44,505 bases of DNA, from contig JAAYNJ010000021.1 in assembly GCA_012520915.1 (NCBI GenBank), positions 1 to 44,505 of the forward strand, given 5' to 3'. This DNA comes from Oscillospiraceae bacterium. GTDB lineage: Bacteria > Bacillota > Clostridia > Oscillospirales > Ruminococcaceae. The position numbers and the translations under genes were made by a program. This document shows, piece by piece, positions 15,881-23,951 of the stretch (position 1 is its first letter; the number at the start of each line of letters is the position of its first letter). The notes beneath the pieces were generated by a model. The model did not search any database, was not told the DNA's origin, and was given only the letters and a program-made list of their open reading frames with translations.

Positions 15881-16819
15881 ATGGAAAAGTATCTCTGTTG
15901 CGGAAACATCATGTCCGATTCCGTAATAAAGAACAATATAGCCAGTCCCCTTAGTATGGGAGGTCCGGGTTTTTTTGCGCTTACGGGAGTAAGAATTTTT
16001 GAAAAAAGCTGTACTCTGGTGACAAGAACGGGGGCAAATTATGTTGATGACTACGGAAAGTGGCTGGACAGACATTCAATTTCGCACAGAGGCGTTGATG
16101 TAAATTCCGAGAAGGTTACCTACGGGCATATAGTCTTCAGGGATAAGAATAACTATACGGCGGATTATCCGATGGGTGTGGAGCTTGTCGGCTACCAAAT
16201 GACACACCCGGAGGATATAGAGAAACACGCCGACGAAAATACAAAGGGGATTTATCTTTTCCATTATCCCGATATCACCGTCTGGAAGTTGATGGGTGCC
16301 GCGGCAAGGAAAAAGCGATTCAAAATAATGTGGGAAATAATGCCGTTCCTTTCGGCGGATGATCTGCCGAAGGTGCAGATTTGTTGTAAAAATGTCGATA
16401 TGTTTTCAATTAATTCAAAAGAGGCGTCAATTCTTTACAGCATATCCGAAGAAAGAGAAGAGCAGATAATAAACGAGCTTATGAAGCTGCCGGTTGAGAT
16501 GACGCTCTACAGAGTAGGAAACCGCGGAGCCTATGTCATAACAAAAGACGAGGTTGTTTACTGTAAAAAGATAAACCCCAAGAGAGCGGTCGACCCGACG
16601 GGATGCGGAAACACATCTACCGGCGCCGCCATGTGGGCGCATACGGAGGGATATGAGTCGGCGATGGTTTTAGCCATGGCGAATGTGGCTGCGGGTTATA
16701 ATGCAGCGCAGTATGGCGCGATTCCCGAGATAACCGATGACTTGATGAAGAAAGCTTATGCGTTGGCTGAAAAGCACTGCAGGAGAATCAAAAGGCGAGG
16801 CAGATATACATTTAAATAA
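15881..16819 (+). CDS. PfkB-family protein 3, Asn in place of catalytic Asp
   Basis: 312 residues with the same subgroup features: MEKYLCCGNIMSD, MGGPGFFALTGVRIF, IINELMKLPVEMTLYRVGNR and DPTGCGNTSTGAAMWAHTEG, with N244 replacing the catalytic Asp. The middle is the most divergent of the array (FRDKNNYTADYPMGVELVG), which suggests a different ligand, and the C-terminus has an extra basic tail KRRGRYTFK. Despite that, parts of its 3' half are identical in DNA to copy 2, pointing to gene conversion. GGGAG precedes ATG 15881. Confidence 0.84.
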   Translation: MEKYLCCGNIMSDSVIKNNIASPLSMGGPGFFALTGVRIFEKSCTLVTRTGANYVDDYGKWLDRHSISHRGVDVNSEKVTYGHIVFRDKNNYTADYPMGVELVGYQMTHPEDIEKHADENTKGIYLFHYPDITVWKLMGAAARKKRFKIMWEIMPFLSADDLPKVQICCKNVDMFSINSKEASILYSISEEREEQIINELMKLPVEMTLYRVGNRGAYVITKDEVVYCKKINPKRAVDPTGCGNTSTGAAMWAHTEGYESAMVLAMANVAAGYNAAQYGAIPEITDDLMKKAYALAEKHCRRIKRRGRYTFK

Positions 16820-16833
16820 ATAGTGGAGGTTTT

Positions 16834-17769
16834 ATGAAGTACTTGGCTTGCGGAAACATCATGTCCGATATAGTTATAGATGCAAACGGCGTGCCGGGAC
16901 CGTTGCATATGGGAGGTCCTGCGTTTTTCGCGCTGACCGCTCTGAGGCTCTGGACAAAGGACTGTAAACTCGTTTGTAAGACGGGTGCGGACTATGATGA
17001 GACTTATGGAAGCTGGATGGATCTGCACGGTTTATCGAGAGAGTCGATAAGGGTTGAGGCGGATAATTGTACGGTTCATGTATTAAAATACCGTCCGGAC
17101 GGACTCTTTGACTGGGAATCTATGTATGGATACGAGGCGCTCGGTTATCTCATAACACCCCCTCAACAGATAGACGAAGCCTGTGAAGACGATACAAAAG
17201 GTTTTTATTTCGCTAACGGTCTTGATACGGTAATTTGGAGGAAAATTGATGAGTTCAAGACGAGAAGGGGAGTAAAGATGATGTGGGAGTTTGGAGGAAA
17301 AGCTCCCGACGGAACACCTGAAACCTCCTTGAAAATGATGAAAAATGTCATACATATAGCGGATATGTGGTCAATTAATTCGGCGGAGGCGGAATTTCTC
17401 TTCGGTATTCCCCGGGACAAAGATGAAGATATAATAAATGAAATAATGAAGCTTCCGGTTGAGATGACGCTGTATCGCGTCGGTAAAAGAGGCGCATATG
17501 CAGTAACTCCCAGCACGGCGGTGTTCTGTGAATCGATAGACATTACCGAATCGGTTGATCCTACAGGCTGCGGAAACAGCTCTACCGGTGCTGCTATGTG
17601 GGCACACCTCGAAGGATATGATCCTGAAATGGTTGTTTCGATTGCAAATGTCACCGCGGGTTACAATGCTGCACAACTTGGACCGATACCGCATATAACA
17701 GATGAAATTATGAAAGATGCTTTTGAGATTGCTTCTCAAAAAGCTTTAAAATTAAAGGAGGGGAAATAA
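16834..17769 (+). CDS. PfkB-family protein 4, Asn in place of catalytic Asp
   Basis: 311 residues: MKYLACGNIMSDIVIDANG, HMGGPAFFALTALRLWTKDC and DPTGCGNSSTGAAM, with N248 at the catalytic position. It is the sister of copy 5, sharing SWMDLHGLSRESIRVEAD and the VIHIADMWS segment. Its middle carries CTVHVLKYRPDG then LFDWESMYGYEALGYL. TGGAGG lies 9 nt before the ATG. Its last codons contain the AGGAGG that serves copy 5, whose ATG follows the stop immediately, so the two are translationally linked. Confidence 0.86.
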   Translation: MKYLACGNIMSDIVIDANGVPGPLHMGGPAFFALTALRLWTKDCKLVCKTGADYDETYGSWMDLHGLSRESIRVEADNCTVHVLKYRPDGLFDWESMYGYEALGYLITPPQQIDEACEDDTKGFYFANGLDTVIWRKIDEFKTRRGVKMMWEFGGKAPDGTPETSLKMMKNVIHIADMWSINSAEAEFLFGIPRDKDEDIINEIMKLPVEMTLYRVGKRGAYAVTPSTAVFCESIDITESVDPTGCGNSSTGAAMWAHLEGYDPEMVVSIANVTAGYNAAQLGPIPHITDEIMKDAFEIASQKALKLKEGK

Positions 17770-18714
17770 ATGAAATATATGGCATGCGGCAATATAATGT
17801 CGGATATGGTCGAAGACGCTCACGGCGTGCGCGGACCGTTGCATATCGGAGGTCCCGCGTTTTTTGCCCTTACCGCTCTGCGGCTTTGGACAAAAGACTG
17901 CAAGCTTGTCTGTCAGGCAGGTGCGGACTACGATGCTACTTACGGAAGCTGGATGGATTTGCACGGTTTATCGAGAGAGTCGATAAGGGTCGAGGCCGAC
18001 CACTGCACCGTTCATGTCCTTAAATACAATGAAGACGGCTCATACGGTCATCAATCAATTTACGGATCGCAAAACCTCGGATATCTCAAAACGACACCGG
18101 AACATATTGAGGCTGCGGCGTCCGATGATACGGTAGGATTTTATCTTGCGCAGAATCAGGACAAGGTTTTTTGGAAGAAGCTTGAAGAAGTCAAAAACAA
18201 AAAGAATCTCAAGATGATGTGGGAATTGGAAGTTCCCAAACCGGGCGACAATTTGGGTGACAAACTTCAAAGAATTAAAGATGTTATCCACATTGCGGAT
18301 ATGTGGTCATTGAATTCAAATGAAGCTTCTTATATCTTTGATATTCCTAAAGAGAATGACGAAGATATAATAAATGAAATAATGAAGCTTCCGGTTGAGA
18401 TGACGCTGTACCGCGTTGGTAAAAGAGGCGCTTATGCGGTTACTCCCAGTACGGCGGTATTTTGTGAATCGATAGATGTCACCGAATCGATTGACCCGAC
18501 CGGTTGCGGAAACAGTTCTACCGGTGCTGCCATGTGGGCGCATCTCGAAGGACTTGACCCTGCGATGGTGGTAGTGGTGGCGAATCTGACTGCCGGATAC
18601 AATGTGGCGCAGGTCGGTCCTATACCGTATATATCCGACGAAATTATGGAGGATGCGCGCAGAAGAGCGGTAGAATACTACAAAAAAATTACCGGAAAAG
18701 AATTCGTGAAATAA
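17770..18714 (+). CDS. PfkB-family protein 5, Asn in place of catalytic Asp
   Basis: 314 residues: MKYMACGNIMSDMVEDAHG, HIGGPAFFALTALRLWTKDC, IINEIMKLPVEMTLYRVGKR and DPTGCGNSSTGAAM, with N248 replacing Asp. It shares a 50-bp identical stretch with copy 4 (18361-18410 against 17425-17474) and near-identity through the SWMDLHGLSRESIR region, a sign of recent duplication or conversion. The middle differs from copy 4 (HQSIYGSQNLGYLKTTPEHI). It starts directly after copy 4 and is followed 18 nt later by the DMT2 transporter gene. Confidence 0.86.
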   Translation: MKYMACGNIMSDMVEDAHGVRGPLHIGGPAFFALTALRLWTKDCKLVCQAGADYDATYGSWMDLHGLSRESIRVEADHCTVHVLKYNEDGSYGHQSIYGSQNLGYLKTTPEHIEAAASDDTVGFYLAQNQDKVFWKKLEEVKNKKNLKMMWELEVPKPGDNLGDKLQRIKDVIHIADMWSLNSNEASYIFDIPKENDEDIINEIMKLPVEMTLYRVGKRGAYAVTPSTAVFCESIDVTESIDPTGCGNSSTGAAMWAHLEGLDPAMVVVVANLTAGYNVAQVGPIPYISDEIMEDARRRAVEYYKKITGKEFVK

Positions 18715-18732
18715 TCCTGCGAGGCCGATAAG

Positions 18733-19731
18733 ATGCAGCTTTCCACAACAGGGGCAGTTATAATTACTTTAGTTGCCAACTTTTTCTTCATTTTTTGGTA
18801 TCAGAGTTTAAAACACCTCGAGGATTTTCCGATACCCGCATTTACATTGTGGCTTTATATTTCGAGTTCGATTACCATAGCTATAGCAACATGCCTTTTG
18901 GCGCCGTCCGAGATGCCTAACGGGATAATAAATGAAATCGGCGGTAAATGGGGGCTTGTGTTCGTATGTATTGCCGGCGGATACAGCATGGCGATGGGAC
19001 TGTTTATATCGCTGAATCAGATGCATCAGAAAGGACTGATTGCAACACAGGCGGTGACTGCTTCGATCGGGTCGGTTTTAAACCTCGTATTGTCGTTTGT
19101 GTTGGGAGGAATTCCGAAATCAATGTCGCTGTCTCTGGTAATAGTCGCATCGGCTGTACTGCTTTCCGCGAGCGTTATAAGCCAAAGATCGACATATCTG
19201 AAACTCAAAGATTTTGAGATTTCCTCGAATTCCAAAGACGTGGCGTCGCAGAATTTAAAACTTATTCTCAGTATGATATTGATGATGGGTTATACCGCAG
19301 GGTATAATCTCGGCACCAGGACGGAGAGACGACCGGACGGGTTCCCTCCGATTCTCTGTGTACTGCTGCTCTGTATCGGGTCCTTTGCAGCGGCTATGAC
19401 TTATGCGTGCGTATCGTTAACAAAGAAGAGGGAATGGAATAAATTCTTTAATTTTAAGAAATACAAGAAACAGATTTTAATGGCTTTGGGCTCGGGAACT
19501 GTTCATTACGGAGGAAACCTTGCGGTAATTTCATCGGTGCCCGTGCTGAGCTCCCCCGTCGTGATGTTGTTGCAAAAAGTATCGGCCCTATATACTATTA
19601 TGTGGGGACTGATATACGGGGAATATAAAGGCACGTCAAAAAAGACGCGCCGGGTGTTATATATCGGAGTTTTCACATACCTATTAGGTGCGATTCTCCT
19701 TATATATGCTTTGTACAGACAGGAAATTTAA
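18733..19731 (+). CDS. DMT-superfamily transporter, DMT2
   Basis: 332 residues with about ten hydrophobic helices and no signal peptide. TTGAVIITLVANFFFIFWYQ opens the protein. The second half has GTVHYGGNLAVISSVPVLSS and LLQKVSALYTIMWGLIYGEY, which align with HYGGNLISIYSMP and YFWGLAYKEF of DMT1 at 12609-13616, so the two transporters are paralogues. Its place inside the PfkB array, in the same operon and direction, links it to the compound those proteins bind. It probably works as a proton- or sodium-coupled importer; the substrate is not readable. Confidence 0.82.
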   Translation: MQLSTTGAVIITLVANFFFIFWYQSLKHLEDFPIPAFTLWLYISSSITIAIATCLLAPSEMPNGIINEIGGKWGLVFVCIAGGYSMAMGLFISLNQMHQKGLIATQAVTASIGSVLNLVLSFVLGGIPKSMSLSLVIVASAVLLSASVISQRSTYLKLKDFEISSNSKDVASQNLKLILSMILMMGYTAGYNLGTRTERRPDGFPPILCVLLLCIGSFAAAMTYACVSLTKKREWNKFFNFKKYKKQILMALGSGTVHYGGNLAVISSVPVLSSPVVMLLQKVSALYTIMWGLIYGEYKGTSKKTRRVLYIGVFTYLLGAILLIYALYRQEI

Positions 19732-19755
19732 AAAAATTAGATTGGAAGGTGGAAA

Positions 19756-20700
19756 ATGAAGTATATTGCGGCAGGTAATACAATGATCGACAACGGTCAT
19801 TATGCGGACGGCAGGCGTGTTACCCAAAACCTGGGGGGACCGGCACCGTTTGCCTATTCGGGGATAAGAATCTGGGACGATGAGGTTCAGCTTATAAGCA
19901 ATGTCGGCCGCGATTTCTATACAATTTTTAAAGAATGGCTGGACAAAAACAATGTTGACACTTCGGGAATAGTGGCGAAACTTGACACGAGCAATCACAT
20001 CGATATGTATTTTGACGAACACGGTGATGTGCTGGATATAGACAGCGGTACGGACAAGCGGAACACATATCTGTATGCGGAAAAGATCGGTTACCTGAAA
20101 TTGTTTCCGGAAGAGCTGTCAAAATTTACCGAGGGTAAGAATGTAAAAGGCCTCTATATGGCGCAGAATACCGACCGCCTGATATGGGAAAAATTTGCGG
20201 AAATTAAAAAGAGAGACGGTTTTAAGTACATGTGGGAAATTGAGGGTGCTCATTGTATCGCAAAGAATATGGAAGATATCCTCTTTGCACTTCAATATAC
20301 CGATGTATTCTCCCTAAATATCGGAGAGGCCAGGAACCTTTTCGAAACGGATGACGAAGACGAGATAATAAGAAAACTGAAAGAACTTCCGGTTGACATG
20401 ATTTTGTTCCGGGTAGGGAAGAGGGGATTATTTACGATTAAAGAGGGGAAACACTATTATCACGACAGCATAAAACCCGAAAGACTGCTTGACCCCGCGG
20501 GATGCGGAAACACATCAACCGGATCCGCCATGTACTCCTACTGTGAAACCGATGGGGATCCCATCGCCGTAGGAATAATGGCAAATATCGCTGCGGCGCT
20601 TAATATAAGCTACTATGGAATTATCCCGCATATGGAGGCGGAACGCGAAAAAGCTAATGCCATGGCTAAAGAATTGATATCAAAATATAAATCTAAATAA
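19756..20700 (+). CDS. PfkB-family protein 6, Asn in place of catalytic Asp
   Basis: 314 residues: MKYIAAGNTMIDNGHYADG, LGGPAPFAYSGIRIWDDEV, VDMILFRVGKRGLFTI and DPAGCGNTSTGSAM, with N252 at the catalytic Asp position. It groups with copy 1 (DFYTIFKEWLDKNNV against DFYEYFDEWLEKNNV; EIKKRDGFKYMWEIEGAHC against EIKKRDGFKFMWEIEAPCC), so the array is bracketed by one subgroup with copies 2-5 of the other inside. GGAAGGTGG precedes the ATG. BtpA follows after 19 nt. Confidence 0.85.
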   Translation: MKYIAAGNTMIDNGHYADGRRVTQNLGGPAPFAYSGIRIWDDEVQLISNVGRDFYTIFKEWLDKNNVDTSGIVAKLDTSNHIDMYFDEHGDVLDIDSGTDKRNTYLYAEKIGYLKLFPEELSKFTEGKNVKGLYMAQNTDRLIWEKFAEIKKRDGFKYMWEIEGAHCIAKNMEDILFALQYTDVFSLNIGEARNLFETDDEDEIIRKLKELPVDMILFRVGKRGLFTIKEGKHYYHDSIKPERLLDPAGCGNTSTGSAMYSYCETDGDPIAVGIMANIAAALNISYYGIIPHMEAEREKANAMAKELISKYKSK

Positions 20701-20719
20701 TTAAAAAGGAGTATTTGTT

Positions 20720-21514
20720 ATGTTTAAAGACAGGAAGGAAAAAATTATTATCGGCTTGGTTCACCTGAGACCCATGCCGGGCACACCGTACTACAAGGAA
20801 GGCGACTATGACGAGTCAATTGAAAAGGCGCTGAAAGACGTAGCAGCCTTGGTAGAGGGCGGTGCTGACGGCTGTCTGTTACAGACATCGGACAGGATTT
20901 ATCCGGCAACGGACGATACCGACTATGTCAGAGCGACCTGTTTGGCGTCCATCGGAACCGAAGTGAGAAAAGCAGTCAGCAAGGATTTCATAGTAGGGGT
21001 TCAGATTATGTGGAACTGCATTACCCCGTCGCTTGCTGTTGCAAAAGCCTGTAAAGCCGATTTTACAAGATGTACCGCACTCGTCGGAAAAACCGAATCT
21101 CCCTACGGCACAATAGTTGCGGATCCTCTGAAGGTATTGACATATAAGAACAGCATATGTATGTCCGAGAACTTTGATATGCTCGCAGAGATTGCCGGAT
21201 ACCATTTTAAAGGGGAATACAGCAAAGAAAACCTTCAAACCCTGGCAGGGCAGGCAATAAGAGCAGGTGCGACAGCCATTGAGATTCTTGATAAAGATGA
21301 AGCTATGAATGAGCGGAAGGTTCTTGATGTCAAGGAAGCATTCCCCGATATCCCGGTAATTTTAGGCGGCGGGACGAATGCGGAAAACGCTCAGAGAAGG
21401 CTTAAATACTGTGAAGGCGCCCTCGTAGGAACCTATTTTGAAGACGGAAACTGGGGTGGGCCGATAAATCCCGAGACTGTCAAGAAGTATATGGATATTG
21501 TCCGCGCCATGTAA
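20720..21514 (+). CDS. BtpA/SgcQ family protein
   Basis: 264 residues of a TIM-barrel family that begins with the diagnostic IIGLVHLRPMPGTPYY and ends with PVILGGGTNAENAQRRL and CEGALVGTYFEDGNW. BtpA was first linked to photosystem I accumulation in cyanobacteria, but SgcQ in E. coli sits in a sugar operon and the family is common in non-photosynthetic bacteria beside sugar kinases. The biochemical activity is unknown; the glycine-rich phosphate-binding end of the barrel suggests a phosphorylated ligand. It is the last gene of the PfkB unit, with AAGGAG before the ATG and a strong terminator after it. Confidence 0.9.
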   Translation: MFKDRKEKIIIGLVHLRPMPGTPYYKEGDYDESIEKALKDVAALVEGGADGCLLQTSDRIYPATDDTDYVRATCLASIGTEVRKAVSKDFIVGVQIMWNCITPSLAVAKACKADFTRCTALVGKTESPYGTIVADPLKVLTYKNSICMSENFDMLAEIAGYHFKGEYSKENLQTLAGQAIRAGATAIEILDKDEAMNERKVLDVKEAFPDIPVILGGGTNAENAQRRLKYCEGALVGTYFEDGNWGGPINPETVKKYMDIVRAM

Positions 21515-21530
21515 ACCTTTACCACAATTG

Positions 21531-21562
21531 AAAAAGCACCCTTTTAATAAAGGGTGCTTTTT
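21531..21562. terminator. Bidirectional intrinsic terminator
   Basis: AAAAAGCACCCTTT (21531-21544) and AAAGGGTGCTTTTT (21549-21562) form a perfect 14-bp stem with a TAAT loop between BtpA and the converging glycosyltransferase. Both strands end in T runs. Confidence 0.9.
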
Positions 21563-21573
21563 ATTTTAAAAAT

Positions 21574-22530
21574 CTATTCAACATTAATAAACTCTTCTAC
21601 GACATATCTCGGCCGCGCTTTAACTTCTTCGAAAGCTTTCCCTACATACTCTCCGATTATTCCCATGAAAATGCTGGAAAGCCCGAAGGCGAACCAAACG
21701 CTTGCCAACACAAATGCCCAGCCGGGGATAGTCGTACCTGTAAAACTCAATATCGCCAGGGTCAGCAATCCGATGAAAGACAGAATGGAAAAAAACATTC
21801 CGGCAGAAAGAATAATTCTAATCGGCTTCAGTGTAAAGAGAATGATTCCGTTAGCGGCAAGAGCCAACATCTTTTTTAACGGGTACTTGCTTTCTCCCGC
21901 AAAACGTTCAGATCTCTGATACTCGATGGTTGTGCTTTTAAATCCGACTAATGTGACCATGCCTCTGAGAAACAGATTGACTTCTTTATATTCGCTTAGA
22001 GCTTCGAGCGACCTTTTTCCCATCAATCTGCAGTCGGCATGGTTATATACGACATTAACTCCGAGTTTGTGCATGAATTTGTAAAAAGATTGTGCGGTGA
22101 ATCTCTTGAAAAAACTGTCGGTAGTTCTGTCGTTTCTGACGCCATAGACTATTTCATACCCGGCAAGATACCTTTCCCAGAACAAATCTATCGAGTTTAC
22201 ATCATCCTGAAGGTCCGCATCGATAGATATTGTGGCATCGCACAGGTCTCTAACGGTCATAAGTCCGCAGAGAAGCGCGTTTTGATGTCCGCGATTGCCG
22301 GACAACTTAATACCGGAAAAAAGCTCATTTTCCTTATGGAGATTGCTTATAATTTCCCAGGTGCTGTCTTTGGAACCGTCATCAACAAATACCACCCTGC
22401 TTTTTTGTGATATAAGTTTATTTTCAATAAGGTTTTCAAGCTTTTCCGAGAGTCTCTTCGCTGTTTCCGGCAGGACTTCCTGTTCGTTATAACACGGAAC
22501 CACAACATAGAGAATATCTCCCTTTCTCAT
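21574..22530 (-). CDS. DPM1/GtrB-like polyprenyl-phosphate glycosyltransferase
   Basis: 318 residues. The N-terminal GT2 domain has LYVVVPCYNEQEVLPETA, VVFVDDGSKDSTWEII, SGNRGHQNALLCGL and ATISIDADLQDDV, with the DAD metal-binding residues. Two hydrophobic helices near the C-terminus (IILSAGMFFSILSFIGLLTL and the WAFVLASVWFAFG region) anchor it. The domain order is that of bactoprenol glucosyltransferases such as GtrB and YkcC, which load a sugar onto polyprenyl phosphate at the membrane. AGGAGG lies upstream of the start. It is probably its own unit and is not obviously tied to cluster A. Confidence 0.9.
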   Translation of the reverse strand: MRKGDILYVVVPCYNEQEVLPETAKRLSEKLENLIENKLISQKSRVVFVDDGSKDSTWEIISNLHKENELFSGIKLSGNRGHQNALLCGLMTVRDLCDATISIDADLQDDVNSIDLFWERYLAGYEIVYGVRNDRTTDSFFKRFTAQSFYKFMHKLGVNVVYNHADCRLMGKRSLEALSEYKEVNLFLRGMVTLVGFKSTTIEYQRSERFAGESKYPLKKMLALAANGIILFTLKPIRIILSAGMFFSILSFIGLLTLAILSFTGTTIPGWAFVLASVWFAFGLSSIFMGIIGEYVGKAFEEVKARPRYVVEEFINVE

Positions 22531-22610
22531 TAAAGACCTCCTCTTCGGTTGAACGGATATGCCTTACGATAAAAACAGATGCTATAATTTATCAAATTTA
22601 CTTAAATAAA

Positions 22611-22655
22611 AATTGAGCAGAGACTCATGTGAAAACAAACTGCCTTTGCTCAATT
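22611..22655 (-). terminator. Terminator-like hairpin after the SGNH hydrolase gene
   Basis: AATTGAGCA (22611-22619) pairs with TGCTCAATT (22647-22655). On the minus strand the stem is followed by a TTTTTATTT run. The loop is long, 27 nt, so efficiency is uncertain. Confidence 0.5.
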
Positions 22656-22697
22656 CTACAGCAATAAAAAATTCTTTTCAAATTAACCGGCCGACGG

Positions 22698-23384
22698 CTA
22701 TACGACAAAGTCGGGAGCGGTTTTTGCGAGATGTTCTCCCATTAATCTATGCCCTTTTTCATTCGGATGCATTCCGTCTTTGCAGAAATATTCTCTGTAA
22801 TCCCCCTCGTTTACAAAAGCCGATCTTATATCAAGCAGCCGGAGATCCTTGAGCTTGGATATTTCTTCGACGGTATCACTGTAGCTCTTATGCCAAAGAC
22901 GTGTCGTATCTATATTTCCTCCCAGCCATATCAATATGTTGTCCGCTATAAGACCTTCGGTGATTTGTCTGAAAAAATACGTCGATACAAGCGGAGGGAG
23001 GTTGAATAGCACAGGAGCGGTTCCTTTGTTTTTTACTTCCTCAATCAACTTTAAATAATTGTCCGCAAACTCATCGACAGGTGTAACGGGAAGATGTTCC
23101 GCCTCGGGATTTTTGGAAATTTCTTCCCAATTAAAATTGCAGTCATTTCCCCCGAATTCAAGTGCAACACAGTTGCTGCCGGTAATATCATCCAGCTTTT
23201 TTCGCACGATGGAAAGACCCTTGGTTACGGTACAGCCGAAAGAGGCAAAATTCTTTACAAGTCTGTTGCTTCCCGCGAAAAAAAGGTTTGAAAAACAGTT
23301 TTTTATCTGGTAGTATCTTTTTTTTACCGCGTCAAACACGACACCCTTCATTATCGAGTCGCCAAAAAGAATGATATCGGACAT
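22698..23384 (-). CDS. SGNH/GDSL-family hydrolase
   Basis: 228 residues. The blocks of the SGNH fold are visible: DIILFGDSIMKG near residue 10 (block I with the nucleophile Ser), EFGGNDCNFNWEE (block III with the oxyanion-hole Asn) and CKDGMHPNEKGHRLMGEHL (block V with the Asp and His of the triad). There is no signal peptide, so it should be cytoplasmic. Family members are esterases, lipases or carbohydrate deacetylases. GAGGAG lies 10 nt before the ATG. It is downstream of and divergent from tRNA-Arg. Confidence 0.88.
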   Translation of the reverse strand: MSDIILFGDSIMKGVVFDAVKKRYYQIKNCFSNLFFAGSNRLVKNFASFGCTVTKGLSIVRKKLDDITGSNCVALEFGGNDCNFNWEEISKNPEAEHLPVTPVDEFADNYLKLIEEVKNKGTAPVLFNLPPLVSTYFFRQITEGLIADNILIWLGGNIDTTRLWHKSYSDTVEEISKLKDLRLLDIRSAFVNEGDYREYFCKDGMHPNEKGHRLMGEHLAKTAPDFVV

Positions 23385-23500
23385 ATCATGACAACTCCTC
23401 TCTTCGTAAGACTATTATGATTTTATAATTATATCAAATTTAAAATATAAATAAACTGTAAAAACCCAACACATCATTGTTTTATTAAGAAAACACTTGA

Positions 23501-23529
23501 TTGACTACCATTATTTGATGTGATAAGAT
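23501..23529 (+). promoter_or_regulatory. Promoter of tRNA-Arg
   Basis: TTGACT (23501-23506) and TAAGAT (23524-23529) with 17-bp spacing place a transcript start about 35 bp before the tRNA. Confidence 0.6.
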
Positions 23530-23569
23530 TTCAAATACTGCATACAATGCCTTGACATTTGATTATTAT

Positions 23570-23646
23570 GCGCTGTTAGCTCAGCTGGATAGAGCGTCTG
23601 GCTACGGACCAGAAGGTCGGGGATTCGAATTCTCCACAGCGCGCCA
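23570..23646 (+). tRNA. tRNA-Arg (anticodon ACG)
   Basis: A 77-nt cloverleaf: acceptor GCGCTGT pairs with ACAGCGC, the D-arm is GCTC/GAGC, the anticodon stem TCTGG/CCAGA has loop CTACGGA (anticodon ACG, read as ICG), and the T-arm GGGGA/TCTCC has loop TTCGAAT. The discriminator is G and CCA is encoded. Confidence 0.96.
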
Positions 23647-23665
23647 TCAGACTTTTGTCATTTTC

Positions 23666-23697
23666 AAAACGGACACACAAAACTGTGTGTCCGTTTT
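23666..23697 (+). terminator. Terminator of tRNA-Arg (first copy of a repeated hairpin)
   Basis: AAAACGGACACACA (23666-23679) and TGTGTGTCCGTTTT (23684-23697) make a perfect 14-bp stem with an AAAC loop. A closely similar hairpin follows the next gene at 25261-25293. Confidence 0.85.
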
Positions 23698-23951
23698 GTG
23701 TAGTTTATATGAAGATTTTAGTGTAACAGAAAAAACAGATTATTCACGATTATATAATGGATTTATAAGATGTTTATAATTAAAATTGCCATACTTTTTG
23801 TTGAACAAATATGGTATGCTTACAAAAACAATTTGATATTTATATTATTCGTGTTTTTGCAGCTTTACATCGGAAACGGAAAATAAAGTTTATTACTCAT
23901 GAACATCTGCACTAATTCGTTTCACGATAAAACAGATGGAGGTTATTACTA
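23698..23951. promoter_or_regulatory. Leader of the MFS gene with a palindrome
   Basis: The gap contains TTTGTT-G-AACAAA (23797-23809), an odd-centred palindrome flanked by imperfect arms CATAC (23790-23794) and GTATG (23814-23818). It could be an operator for the downstream transporter gene. No well-spaced -35/-10 pair and no known riboswitch were recognised. Confidence 0.3.

Noticed and set aside
13943-20700. CRISPR-like or satellite repeat array
   Set aside because: The repetition is of whole coding genes at about 940 bp spacing with diverged sequence, explained by tandem gene duplication.
23552-23779. Open frame of 75 codons over tRNA-Arg
   Set aside because: It translates through the tRNA cloverleaf and its terminator.
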